Origin: Acuticoccus sediminis
GTDB lineage: Bacteria > Pseudomonadota > Alphaproteobacteria > Rhizobiales > Amorphaceae
Assembly (NCBI RefSeq): GCF_003258595.1
Contig: NZ_QHHQ01000008.1
Span: forward strand, 1-64,000
Direction of reading: 5' to 3'
Length of the DNA stretch: 64,000 nt
Below, one piece after another: positions 23,221 to 31,707 of this stretch (positions are counted from its first letter, which is position 1; every line of letters starts with the position of its first letter). Both the position numbers and the translations under genes were made by a program. A model generated the notes under the pieces. The model was not told the origin of the DNA. It did no database searches and saw only the letters and a program-made list of their open reading frames with translations.

Positions 23221-24573
23221 CTATCCGAGCCTCACCAGATGGAGCGGTTCGGCCACGCCGGCTACCTCTGTCGGTGCAAGCGGGATGCCCTCGCGTGCAT
23301 GGAAGCCTTGCTTACAGGCAAGCGCATACGTGTCCGCGGTGGTGAGAGCCTGGGTGCCTGCGACCTTGTTGTGCTTCTCCAGTTTCGCCGCGAGGTTGAC
23401 CGCGCTGCCGATGACGGTGAACTCGAGGCGCCGCTCGGTCCCCACCGTCGCCGCGACGACGGGGCCTGCGACGACCGCGCCGTGGATCGGCAGGACCGGG
23501 CAGTCCTCGTCCTCGAGCGAGCGGCACCAGGCGGGGCCGACCTCCATCACGGCGCAGAGCGCGGCGAGAGCGTCGGCGGCGGCGGTCGGCGAGGGGCTCA
23601 CCGCGCCGAAGGTCGCCATCGCCCCGTCGCCGAGGAACTTGTCGATCACCCCGCCGTGCTCCTCGATGATGGGGATCACGAGGCTGTGGTAGCGCGTCAG
23701 CACCTCCACCGTCTTCGCCGTGCCGCGAAGGCTCGCGAAGGGGGTGAAGCCGCGCAGGTCCAGCATCAGGATCGCCGCGTCGCGCGCCTCCGCCTCGCCG
23801 GCCATCGCCGCGGTCCGGCGGGCGGTGATCGCGTCGGCGACGCCGGCGCCGAAGTAGCGGCGCATGTCGCGCGAGGCGACGCCCTCCCGCACGGCGGTCA
23901 GCAGCGTGAGGCGCGCGCGGTAGAGCGTGGCGCCGAGGATCGCCGTCACCGCGATGATACTGATCAGCTTGTCCGCCTCGGCGCCGATGAGGATGCCGTT
24001 GCCGCTCATGTAGGCGACGAAGGACCGGGTGATGGAGGTGGGGCCCATCTCGTCGATGGCGAGGACGACGAGGGCGACCCAGCCGAAGAAGGCGAGGAGG
24101 CCCTGCGTCAGCACGAAGCGCGGGTCGAAACGCAGCGCGCGCACGGCGATGAAGATGAAGATGTGCGTGAACGTCGGCACGCGCAGAGAGAAGGACGGGG
24201 GCTGGCCGTAGCTGGTGTGGAAGGCCCACAGCAGCGAGTAGAGCAGGATGACGTCCGCCAGCATCGACAGCATCAGGAACCAGCCCGGCAGCCACCCGCG
24301 GTAGGAGAGGGCGAGGCGCAGGAGCGTGAAGATGAAGTAGATGCCGAGCGCCCAGGGCACCGGCTCGCTGATCATCGAGGCGTCGACCGGGCGCGGCGCG
24401 AGGCTGTAGAGCGCGGCGAAGGTGACGGTCAGCGTGAGCTGGACCCAGGAGATGGCGCGTTCGGAGCGCTCCTCCTCCTGCTCCATGAGCTTGGCGATCC
24501 GCGGCGGCAGGCGGCGCATTTCGCTCGGGCGCAGCCCGAGGTGGGTGAAAAGGCTCGATCCGAGCGCGGTCAT
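23221..24573 (-). CDS. Membrane-anchored class III adenylate cyclase
   Basis: 450 residues from the ATG at 24573 with GGAGG upstream. About six membrane segments (residues 40-235) precede a cyclase homology domain: MLDLRGFTPFASL with the first metal Asp, DKFLGDGAMATFG with the second, and FTVIGSAVNLAAKLE for the dimer and substrate region. It should make cAMP in response to a membrane signal. Eleven bases before the GST gene's start side, same strand; no dedicated sensor domain other than the membrane part. Confidence 0.9.
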   Translation of the reverse strand: MTALGSSLFTHLGLRPSEMRRLPPRIAKLMEQEEERSERAISWVQLTLTVTFAALYSLAPRPVDASMISEPVPWALGIYFIFTLLRLALSYRGWLPGWFLMLSMLADVILLYSLLWAFHTSYGQPPSFSLRVPTFTHIFIFIAVRALRFDPRFVLTQGLLAFFGWVALVVLAIDEMGPTSITRSFVAYMSGNGILIGAEADKLISIIAVTAILGATLYRARLTLLTAVREGVASRDMRRYFGAGVADAITARRTAAMAGEAEARDAAILMLDLRGFTPFASLRGTAKTVEVLTRYHSLVIPIIEEHGGVIDKFLGDGAMATFGAVSPSPTAAADALAALCAVMEVGPAWCRSLEDEDCPVLPIHGAVVAGPVVAATVGTERRLEFTVIGSAVNLAAKLEKHNKVAGTQALTTADTYALACKQGFHAREGIPLAPTEVAGVAEPLHLVRLG

Positions 24574-24780
24574 GAGGCCGCCTCCGCTGGCATTCCGGCC
24601 GTACCTTCCTCGTTCCATGAAGCGAACGGTCAAGTCACGTTCGCGGCACGAAGGGGGAGGATGCCACTCTGCCGCGCACCGGGGGAAGCCAGCGAAACCT
24701 CCCCGTCCGCAGCGCGCACGACCGGCGCGCGACCGTGCGGCCCCCCGCTGCGGGCGACCGCGACCGGCCGGGCGGCGGCG

Positions 24781-25830
24781 TCAGACGAGGGCCGGGTTGC
24801 GCCAGCCCTGGACGCCGTCGACCGTGACCTCGCGGCTCGGAACGTCGAGGATCGCGGGGCGCTCGACCTCCAGCGTCCACCCCGCCGCGGCGAAAGTGCG
24901 CATCACCTCGCCCTCGATGTCGCGGCCGTGGGTGCCGACGACGACATAGGCGGCGGTGCGCGTGAGCGCCTCGATCCCGGCCGCGACGAGATCGCGCTCG
25001 CCGCCCTGGATGTCGATGTGGACGAGGTCGAAGCGCCCGTGCTCGGCGGCGAGCGCGTCGAAGGCGATCATCGGCAGCTCGGTGTAGCGGCCGGTCCCGA
25101 TGGCGGCGGCGTAGGCGGCTTCGTCGGTGGAGAAGACCGGGGCGAGGCCCCAGGTGTCCTCGCCGGCCTGCTGCTGCGGGAAGGCCGCCGTGCCGGACGC
25201 GGCGTGGGCGATGCCGTGGTGCAGCGTGAAGTCGTCGGCGGTGAAGCCGTTGGCGGCGAGCGCCTCCTCGGCGAGGCCGAAGTTGAAGCGGTCTCCCTCC
25301 ACGCCGACGAGGCGCGCGGTCTTGCCGGCGCGGCGGGCGACGACGCCGCTGATGTTCATCCAGCAGCCCCAGCCGCAGCCGAGCTCCAGCATGGTGAAGG
25401 TTTCGCCGGAGAGCTCCACCGCGCGCAGGACGGCGGCGAACTCCGCGGTATCGGCGTGCCAGTTGCTCGGGATGGGGCTCGCCTCCACCTCGGGCACGTG
25501 CTGGACGATGGCACGCGGGATCACCTTCTCCGGCACCTTCACGCCGAAGGAGTTGACCCGCATGCCGGGGGCGGCGGCGCGGGCGCCGTCGACGTGCCGC
25601 AACACCAGCGCCTCGCCGTCGAACGCCCTGTTGTAGAAGACGAACGGCGAGGGAGCCGGGGCGGGGGCCGCCCCGACCCGGGCCTGGAACTCGCCCGATT
25701 CGGACAGGATGCGCACGAGGTCCGCCACCGCCGGGACGGCACGGAAGTGCTCCACGACGTCCTCGCTCTCGGGCGGGCGTCCGAGCATGGCTTGGAACAC
25801 GCTGCGGACGTCGTCTCGTTCCAGGGTCAT
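24781..25830 (-). CDS. FkbM-family methyltransferase with DUF4214-like N-terminus
   Basis: 349 residues. Residues 5-50 (VRSVFQAMLGRPPESEDVV to LSESGEFQ) resemble the DUF4214 linker repeat. The SAM-binding motif is MLELGCGWGCWMN (about 150), with VGVEGD as the acidic loop 2, and FDLVHIDIQGGERDLV is the FkbM hallmark. FkbM enzymes O-methylate sugars or natural products. It starts 14 bases after the homospermidine synthase stop, so it is probably in that operon, though a functional link is not obvious. Confidence 0.87.
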   Translation of the reverse strand: MTLERDDVRSVFQAMLGRPPESEDVVEHFRAVPAVADLVRILSESGEFQARVGAAPAPAPSPFVFYNRAFDGEALVLRHVDGARAAAPGMRVNSFGVKVPEKVIPRAIVQHVPEVEASPIPSNWHADTAEFAAVLRAVELSGETFTMLELGCGWGCWMNISGVVARRAGKTARLVGVEGDRFNFGLAEEALAANGFTADDFTLHHGIAHAASGTAAFPQQQAGEDTWGLAPVFSTDEAAYAAAIGTGRYTELPMIAFDALAAEHGRFDLVHIDIQGGERDLVAAGIEALTRTAAYVVVGTHGRDIEGEVMRTFAAAGWTLEVERPAILDVPSREVTVDGVQGWRNPALV

Positions 25831-25844
25831 GGGTCGCGATCCGG

Positions 25845-27281
25845 TCAGCGAACGAGGACGTTCTTGAACTGCCAGGGGTCGGAGGTGTCGAGGTCGTCCG
25901 GGAAGAGGTGCGGGCGGCCGTCGAGCGGGGTCCAGTCCGTGTAGTAGCCCTTCACCGGGCCGAGGTAGGGGAGCTGGACCTCCAGGCAGCGCACGTGGTC
26001 CATCTCGTCGGCCTCGACGATGCCGGCCTCGGGGTTCTCGAGCGCCCAGACCATGCCGGCGAGGACCGCCGAGGTCACCTGCAGGCCGGTGGCGTTCTGG
26101 TACGGCGCGATGCGGCGCGTCTCCTCGACGGAGAGCTGCGAGCCGAACCAGTAGGCGTTCCGGGCGTGGCCGTAGAGGAGGACGCCGAGCTCGTCGATGC
26201 CGTCCTCGATCTCGTCCTCGTCGAGGACGTGGAAGACCGACTGCGGCTGACCCGCCTGACCGAACATCTCGTGCAGCGACAGGACCGCGTCGTTGGCCGG
26301 GTGGTAGGCGTAGTGGCAGGTCGGGCGGTACTCGGGGTCGAGACCCTCGCCGACGGTGTAGTAGTCGGCGATCGAGACGCTCTCGTTGTGCGTCACGAGG
26401 AAGCCGTACTGGGCGCCGGGCGTCGGGCACCAGGTGCGCACGCGCGTGTTGGCGCCGGGCTGGAGCATGAAGCGCGCGGCAAGGCAGCCCGAGCCTTCCG
26501 GCTGGACGCGCATGTTCTCGGGCATCCACTTCTCGTGGCTGCCCCAGCCGAGCTCGGCCGGCTGCAGCCCCTCGGAGACGAAGCCCTCGACGGACCAGGT
26601 ATTCCAGAAGGCGTCCATCGGCTTCGGGTGCTTGGTGCGCTGGGTGTCGCGCTCGGCGATGTGGACGCCCTTCACGCCGAGGCCCTGCATGAGCTTCGCC
26701 CATTCCTCGCGGCTCGTCGGCATCGCGGCGGGGTGGCCGAGCTCCTCGGCGAGGTTCATCAGCGCCTGCTTCACGAACCAGGACACCATGCCGGGGTTGG
26801 CGCCGCAGCAGGAGACGGCCGTGGTGCCGCCGGGATTGGCCCGCTTCTCGGCGCGCACGGTCTCGCGCAGGTGGTAGTTGGTGCGCGTCTCGGGCTTGGC
26901 GTTCTCGTCGAAGTAGAAGCCGGGCCACGGTTCGACGACGGTGTCGACATAAAGGACGCCGAGCTCACGGGTGAGCTTCAGGATGTCCAGCGACGAGGTG
27001 TCGACCGAGAGGTTGACGCAGAAGCCCTGGCCCTCGCCCTTGGTCAGGAGCGGGGTCAGCACCTCGCGGTAGTTGCCGGCGGTGATGGCGAGCTGGATGA
27101 ACTCGATACCGCGCTCGTCGAGCAGCCGCTTGTCGGCGTCGGACGGGTCGATGACGACCATCCGGCTCTTGTCGTACTCGAAGTGCCGTTCGATGAGCGG
27201 CAGTGTGCCTCGCCCGATGGAGCCAAACCCGATCATGACGATCGGACCGGTGATGGTGCCGTGGATCGGCCAGTCGCTCAT
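25845..27281 (-). CDS. hss: Homospermidine synthase
   Basis: 478 residues, the normal length. The NAD-binding motif IGFGSIGRGTLPLI is near the start; VVIDPSDADKRLLDERGIEF and SCCGANPGMVSWFVKQAL are strongly conserved in the bacterial enzyme. It condenses putrescine (or spermidine) into sym-homospermidine, the main long polyamine of many Hyphomicrobiales. The purine-rich AGACACTC region before the ATG gives a weak ribosome-binding site. Confidence 0.96.
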   Translation of the reverse strand: MSDWPIHGTITGPIVMIGFGSIGRGTLPLIERHFEYDKSRMVVIDPSDADKRLLDERGIEFIQLAITAGNYREVLTPLLTKGEGQGFCVNLSVDTSSLDILKLTRELGVLYVDTVVEPWPGFYFDENAKPETRTNYHLRETVRAEKRANPGGTTAVSCCGANPGMVSWFVKQALMNLAEELGHPAAMPTSREEWAKLMQGLGVKGVHIAERDTQRTKHPKPMDAFWNTWSVEGFVSEGLQPAELGWGSHEKWMPENMRVQPEGSGCLAARFMLQPGANTRVRTWCPTPGAQYGFLVTHNESVSIADYYTVGEGLDPEYRPTCHYAYHPANDAVLSLHEMFGQAGQPQSVFHVLDEDEIEDGIDELGVLLYGHARNAYWFGSQLSVEETRRIAPYQNATGLQVTSAVLAGMVWALENPEAGIVEADEMDHVRCLEVQLPYLGPVKGYYTDWTPLDGRPHLFPDDLDTSDPWQFKNVLVR

Positions 27282-27460
27282 GAGTGTCTCCCGCGTCTTT
27301 GACCGCGGGACTTATTGCATGTCGCCCGCCGATGCTACGGCGTCCGGACGCTTTTCGCGCAAGGCATGCGGCGCTGGCCCCGAAGCTGCGGACCGGCCAT
27401 GCGCTGCGCGCCCGGCTCGTCGGTCAATCCGGCCCGGCCGGAGCGCGAGGCGTCGTGGTC

Positions 27461-28774
27461 TCAGGCGGCGGCGTTGCGGCCGACCATCTCCTCGTCGGTT
27501 CCCGTGTCGGGCTCGGCGGCTTCGGCCTTTGGCGCGGCCGGCGCCGGGTCGATGGCGGCCCGTGGCGGTGTCGGCGGGGACGCGGCGGTCCCCCGGATCG
27601 AGGCCACCATCCGGCCGGACGCGTCCCCGCCCGCCGAAGCGGCGTCTGACGAGACGGGCGCGGCGACGGCGCCGGGGAAGGAGCGGACGAGGCCGTCGGA
27701 CACGGTGTCTTCCGCCGGCGCGATCACGCCGCGGCGCTGCTTCGGGCCGGCGACGGCGAGCTGGCCCTCGGCCGCCGCCTCGATGTCGTTCGGGGCCGTC
27801 GTCCCCGTCACTTCGGCGCAGCCGATCGAGACGGTGAGCTTGAGACCCGGCTTCGCCTTGTCGACGGCGGCCGCCACCGCGTCCTGCACGCGCCTTGCGA
27901 CGGGGACGGCGAAGGGGAGCGTCGCGTGCGGCAGGAGGAGGCCGAAACGATCGAGGTCGATCGCGGTGCACACGTCCGACTCCCGCGTCGCCTGGGTGAC
28001 GGCGGTGGCGACGACGGCGCGCATGCGGTCCCACTCGTCCGGGTTGAGGGCGGCCTGCGCGCGCTGCGCCTCGTCGATGGAGACGAGAAGGTAGGAGTAT
28101 TCGTGCCCGTAGCGTTCGTGGAGGCGCCACTGGTGCTCGAGCTGCTGCTGGAAGACGCTCGCCGGGACGGTGCCGGTCAGCGCGTTGAAGAGCCGCTGCT
28201 TGCGGCGGATGCGCGATCGCTGCGCCCGCCGGACCTCGTTGGTGACCGTCAGCCCGAAGATCACCGTGCCGACGGCCGTCCAGATGGCGAGCGTGCGCAG
28301 CGCCGCGCCGTCGAAGTCGGCGAACGGCAGGAGCGTCGTGACGAGGGTGAGCGGGGAAAGGCACGCCGCGACGAGGACGGCGCGCCGGTCGACGCGCCAG
28401 CCGAGCGCGGACCAGACCGCCAGCACCGTGAGGCCGATGAGGACGGGGACCACGAGGGCGAGGAGGTCCGCCACCATCGCCGCGTTCTCGGTGAGGATCG
28501 CGGCGGCCATCGGCGCGACGAGCACGACCGCCGCGGTGACCGGACCGCCGTAGAGGGTGGCGACGAGGAGGAGGGGGGTGTCGACGTCGACGACGAACGA
28601 GCCCAGCTCGAGCGGGGCGAGCTGGAGGGAGGCGACGACCAGCCCGACGACGATGCCGCAGCCGGCGTCGCGCCACGGTCCTCCGCTCACCCGGTCGAAC
28701 ACGAGCCCGAGCGCGAAGGCGCACAGGATGTAGATGCTGGCCGACAGCATCAGTTGCTGGAACGCGCCGATCAT
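27461..28774 (-). CDS. Membrane protein with degenerate GGDEF domain
   Basis: 437 residues. Five or six membrane helices in residues 5-180 resemble the 5TM receptor type (DVDTPLLLVATLYGGPVTAAV). A GGDEF-like domain follows (about 195-330): LFNALTGTVPASVFQQQLE at its start and LKLTVSIGCAEV near its end. The catalytic GG[D/E]EF is replaced by IDLDRFGLLL, so diguanylate cyclase activity is unlikely. A Pro/Ala-rich tail of about 90 residues ends the protein. Probably a c-di-GMP-network sensor without synthesis, or a protein-protein platform. Confidence 0.8.
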   Translation of the reverse strand: MIGAFQQLMLSASIYILCAFALGLVFDRVSGGPWRDAGCGIVVGLVVASLQLAPLELGSFVVDVDTPLLLVATLYGGPVTAAVVLVAPMAAAILTENAAMVADLLALVVPVLIGLTVLAVWSALGWRVDRRAVLVAACLSPLTLVTTLLPFADFDGAALRTLAIWTAVGTVIFGLTVTNEVRRAQRSRIRRKQRLFNALTGTVPASVFQQQLEHQWRLHERYGHEYSYLLVSIDEAQRAQAALNPDEWDRMRAVVATAVTQATRESDVCTAIDLDRFGLLLPHATLPFAVPVARRVQDAVAAAVDKAKPGLKLTVSIGCAEVTGTTAPNDIEAAAEGQLAVAGPKQRRGVIAPAEDTVSDGLVRSFPGAVAAPVSSDAASAGGDASGRMVASIRGTAASPPTPPRAAIDPAPAAPKAEAAEPDTGTDEEMVGRNAAA

Positions 28775-28865
28775 CGCCCACCTCTCGCGGGGTCGCTAAC
28801 AGGTCGGCGATGATAGTGCCGGGCGGCGCTGGGCCCTGGCTGGCCTGAGGGCCGGCCGCCGTCGA

Positions 28866-29603
28866 TCAGTAGCCGTAGGGCGGATTCGGGATCGACAGGT
28901 GCGCCTCACGCAGCGCGTTCGACCACGAGTCGCGCACGTGGCCGAAGTAGGGGTCCGACTCGGTGATGCGCACGTTGACGGTGCAGGCCAGCGCGTCGCG
29001 CGGCAGGACCATCGCGTCGAGCGGCATCCCCACCGCGAGGTTGGAGCGGATGGTGGAGTCCATCGAGATGAGGGCGATCTTCAACGCCTCTTCGAGCGGG
29101 GTGTGGAAGGTCACCGAGCGGTCGATGATGGGCTTGCCGTACTTGTGCTCGCCGATCTGCAGGAAGGGCGTGTCCTCGGTGCTCTCGAGGAAGTTGCCGG
29201 CGCGGTAGACCATGAAGAGGCGCAGCCGCCGCTCGCCGATCTGCCCGGCGACGAGGAGGGCGCAGTCGAAGCCGTTGCCGTCCTGGGCGAGGGCCTCGGC
29301 GTCGCGTTCGCGCACCGTGCGTACGGCGCGGCCCGCGAACTGCGCCATCTCGAACATCGAGGGGACGGTGTAGAGCGTCTGGATCTCGCCGTCGGTGCCG
29401 GGAAGGCCCTCCAGCATGTGGTTCACCACGGCCTGCGTCACGGCGAGGTTGCCGGCTGTGGCGATGGCGATGACCCGTTCGCCGGGGACCTCGAAGATCT
29501 GCAGCTTGCGGAAGGTCGCGATGTTGTCGACGCCCGCGTTGGTGCGCGTGTCGCCGACCATCACGAGGCCTTTGTGGAGCAGGAGACCGACACAGTAGGT
29601 CAT
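28866..29603 (-). CDS. anbu: Anbu, ancestral-beta proteasome-type protease
   Basis: 245 residues. MTYCVGLLL exposes Thr2 as the N-terminal nucleophile after Met removal; GDTRTNAGVDN provides the catalytic Asp (D18) and TFRKLQ the Lys (K33), so the proteasome triad is complete. The C-terminal extension ending RDSWSNALREAHLSIPNPPYGY is the Anbu-specific part (given here as two pieces, RDSWSNALREAHL and IPNPPYGY). Anbu assembles into open rings rather than closed barrels. It is the last of four genes that travel together (ATP-grasp, alpha-E, transglutaminase, Anbu), suggesting a peptide-ligation and cleavage pathway. Confidence 0.95.
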   Translation of the reverse strand: MTYCVGLLLHKGLVMVGDTRTNAGVDNIATFRKLQIFEVPGERVIAIATAGNLAVTQAVVNHMLEGLPGTDGEIQTLYTVPSMFEMAQFAGRAVRTVRERDAEALAQDGNGFDCALLVAGQIGERRLRLFMVYRAGNFLESTEDTPFLQIGEHKYGKPIIDRSVTFHTPLEEALKIALISMDSTIRSNLAVGMPLDAMVLPRDALACTVNVRITESDPYFGHVRDSWSNALREAHLSIPNPPYGY

Positions 29604-29786
29604 CGCGTGGGTCCAGTTGGGACTTGGGGCGGTGATCTAACCGAAGTTGCGCCCCGAACCCTAGCTGTTTCGCGTCTCGGCCGGAGGGAAGATCGCCGCG
29701 TGTCGCGTCCCGGCCACGCTGCAGCCACGCTCCGGCCGCAATCGGCGCCGGGTTGATGCGGCGCCACGCGGAGGCCGCCGGCGGCC

Positions 29787-30656
29787 TCAGTCCATCGACT
29801 GGGACTGGCCGCCCTGGCTCTGGCGCTGCCGGCCGCCCGGTCCGCCCGGGGCGCAGTCCACCGTGACGGTGACGTCCAGCACTTCGCCGAGGCCGCCGTA
29901 AATCGCCCCGCGCAGCGGGGAGGCGCTCATCGTGTCGAGGCCGACGGCGACGCGCACGTAGTGGTCGGTGCCGCACAGGCCCATGGTCGGGTCGAACGCG
30001 ATCCAGCCGAGGTCCGGCAGGTGGATCTCGGTCCACGCGTGCGCCTCGTGCGAGGTGCGCGGGCGGCCCTCGACGTACTGGTAGCCGGAGATGTAGCGCG
30101 CCGGGAGGCCGTCTGCCCGGGCGGCGGCGATGAGGATGTGGGCGAGGTCCTGGCAGACGCCGTGTCCCGCCTCGAGGGCCGCCGCGGCTGTCGTCGCGAC
30201 GCCGGTGCGCCCGGTCTCGTAGCGCATGGTCTCGAAGACCATCGTGTTGAGGGCGTGCGCGCGGTCGAGCGGCGTGTCGCTGGACTTGGCGCGGGCCGCC
30301 GCGGCGAGGTCGCGGATCGCGTCGTCCGGCTCGGTCAGCGGGGTGTGGCGCAGGAAGACGCCCACCGGGAGGCGCTCCGGCGTTCCGGTGACGACGCCGT
30401 TGGTCGGCTCGGTGTCGACGGTTCCGGTGGCGGTGATCGTCAGGCTCTCGCCCGGCGAGCTGACCGAGAAGGTGTGGACGAGGTTGCCGAACGCATCCTC
30501 CGAGCGGCGCAGCACGGCGTCGCCCGAGACGTCGATGCGCCAGGAGCGCACGGTCTGCGTCGCGGTGGAGGCGGGCGTCAGGCGCAGGAGCTCGATGACC
30601 GAGTTCGGGGCCTGCTCGTAGCGGTAGTCGGTTTCGTGACAGATCGAGAGTCTCAT
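29787..30656 (-). CDS. Transglutaminase-like protein of the Anbu cluster
   Basis: 289 residues. An N-terminal beta domain (Bact_transglu_N, about 1-150) precedes the core with C168 (GHGVCQDLAH), H206 (EAHAWTE) and D222 (FDPTMG), a full catalytic triad. No signal peptide. Cytosolic transglutaminase-like enzymes in this cluster are thought to act as peptidases or amide-forming enzymes on a small substrate. Six bases after the alpha-E gene; a 183-base spacer separates it from Anbu, leaving room for an internal promoter. The C-terminal tail is Gln/Gly/Ser-rich. Confidence 0.9.
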   Translation of the reverse strand: MRLSICHETDYRYEQAPNSVIELLRLTPASTATQTVRSWRIDVSGDAVLRRSEDAFGNLVHTFSVSSPGESLTITATGTVDTEPTNGVVTGTPERLPVGVFLRHTPLTEPDDAIRDLAAAARAKSSDTPLDRAHALNTMVFETMRYETGRTGVATTAAAALEAGHGVCQDLAHILIAAARADGLPARYISGYQYVEGRPRTSHEAHAWTEIHLPDLGWIAFDPTMGLCGTDHYVRVAVGLDTMSASPLRGAIYGGLGEVLDVTVTVDCAPGGPGGRQRQSQGGQSQSMD

Positions 30657-30662
30657 AGGCCT

Positions 30663-31607
30663 TTAACGCAGGTACTGAGCTTCGATGGTCTCGGACAGCG
30701 CGTTGTTCTCGCGAATGGCGCGCTGCAGGAATTCGTGCAGTCCCTCCCGGTAGACGTCGTCGACGGACGAGTTGGCGAGCCGAGCGTGGTAGGCGCGCGC
30801 GGCGCGCTGGGCGGGTCCCTGCCGCCCGTAATCGTTGGCGAGATCGTCGAGGAAGTCGAGCGTGAACTTGGCGCAGTTGGCGATGGAGCGGGGGAGCTCC
30901 TTGCGCAGGGTCAGGAGCTCGGCCACCCGCCAGGGCCGCAGGGCGTCGCGGAAGACCCACTGGTAGGCGCCGAGCGCGGACGCGCCGCGCAGGATCGAGG
31001 ACCACTGGAAATAGTCGAGGCCGCCGCCGACCGGATCCGTCTCGGGCAGCAGCACGTGGTACTTCACGTCGAGGATGCGGGCGGTGGCGTCGCCGCGCTC
31101 GATGTAGGTGCCGAGGCGGAAGAAGGCGTGCGCGTCGGTGCGCAGCATGGTGCGGAAGGCCGAGCCGTCGAACTTCAGGCAGGCCGACTTCACACCGTCG
31201 AGGAACTCGGTGAGCTGGCGGGGCGACAGGCTCTCGTTGTTGTAGCGCCGCAGGTCCAGCCAGGCGTCGTTGATCGCCTCCCACATCTCGCGGGTGATCG
31301 CGGTGCGGACCGCGCGGGCGGAGCGGCGCGCGACGGCGAGGCAGGAGTAGATCGAGGACGGGTTGTCCGGGTCGAAGGCGAGGAACTGGATGACGTTGCG
31401 CCGGCTCGCCTCGTCGTAGCGCTCGCGGAAGAGATACTCGCCGCCGGTGGCGATCATCGCCGATTCCCACTCGTTGGTGGTGCCGCCGTAGTTGGAGGGA
31501 AGGGCGGCGAGGCGGGAGGCGACGTCGAGGATGCGGGCGGTGTTCTCGGCGCGTTCGGCGTAGCGGGCGAGCCAATAGACGTCGTTGGCAACGCGGGAGA
31601 GAAGCAT
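30663..31607 (-). CDS. Alpha-E domain protein of the Anbu cluster
   Basis: 314 residues, all alpha. MLLSRVANDVYWLARYAERAEN is here in two parts (MLLSRVANDVYWLARY, then AERAENTARILDV), the invariant start of the alpha-E family. Further motifs are NARAVRTAI-like ARAVRTAITREMWEAIND and FFRLGTYIERGDATARILD. No catalytic activity is known; it is always found with circularly permuted ATP-grasp and transglutaminase genes and is thought to be a partner subunit. Confidence 0.92.
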   Translation of the reverse strand: MLLSRVANDVYWLARYAERAENTARILDVASRLAALPSNYGGTTNEWESAMIATGGEYLFRERYDEASRRNVIQFLAFDPDNPSSIYSCLAVARRSARAVRTAITREMWEAINDAWLDLRRYNNESLSPRQLTEFLDGVKSACLKFDGSAFRTMLRTDAHAFFRLGTYIERGDATARILDVKYHVLLPETDPVGGGLDYFQWSSILRGASALGAYQWVFRDALRPWRVAELLTLRKELPRSIANCAKFTLDFLDDLANDYGRQGPAQRAARAYHARLANSSVDDVYREGLHEFLQRAIRENNALSETIEAQYLR

Positions 31608-31707
31608 CAGTTCAGCTCCGAAAGTTCACGGGCGCAGCGGTGGGAGCGTGGCGTGATGCTCCGACGGACGGCGCCCCTTGTGCGAGCACCCCTCGTGCCA
31701 GTCCCGG

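Noticed and set aside
24634-24780. A terminator between the methyltransferase and cyclase genes
   Set aside because: CCGCAGCG/CGCTGCGG arms exist, but they are far apart in very GC-rich DNA and no T-run follows on the transcribed strand.
23185-25944. A 919-codon open frame antisense to the cyclase and methyltransferase genes
   Set aside because: High-GC DNA leaves antisense frames open. It crosses two well-supported genes and is rich in Arg, Gly, Ala and Asp/Glu without any domain.
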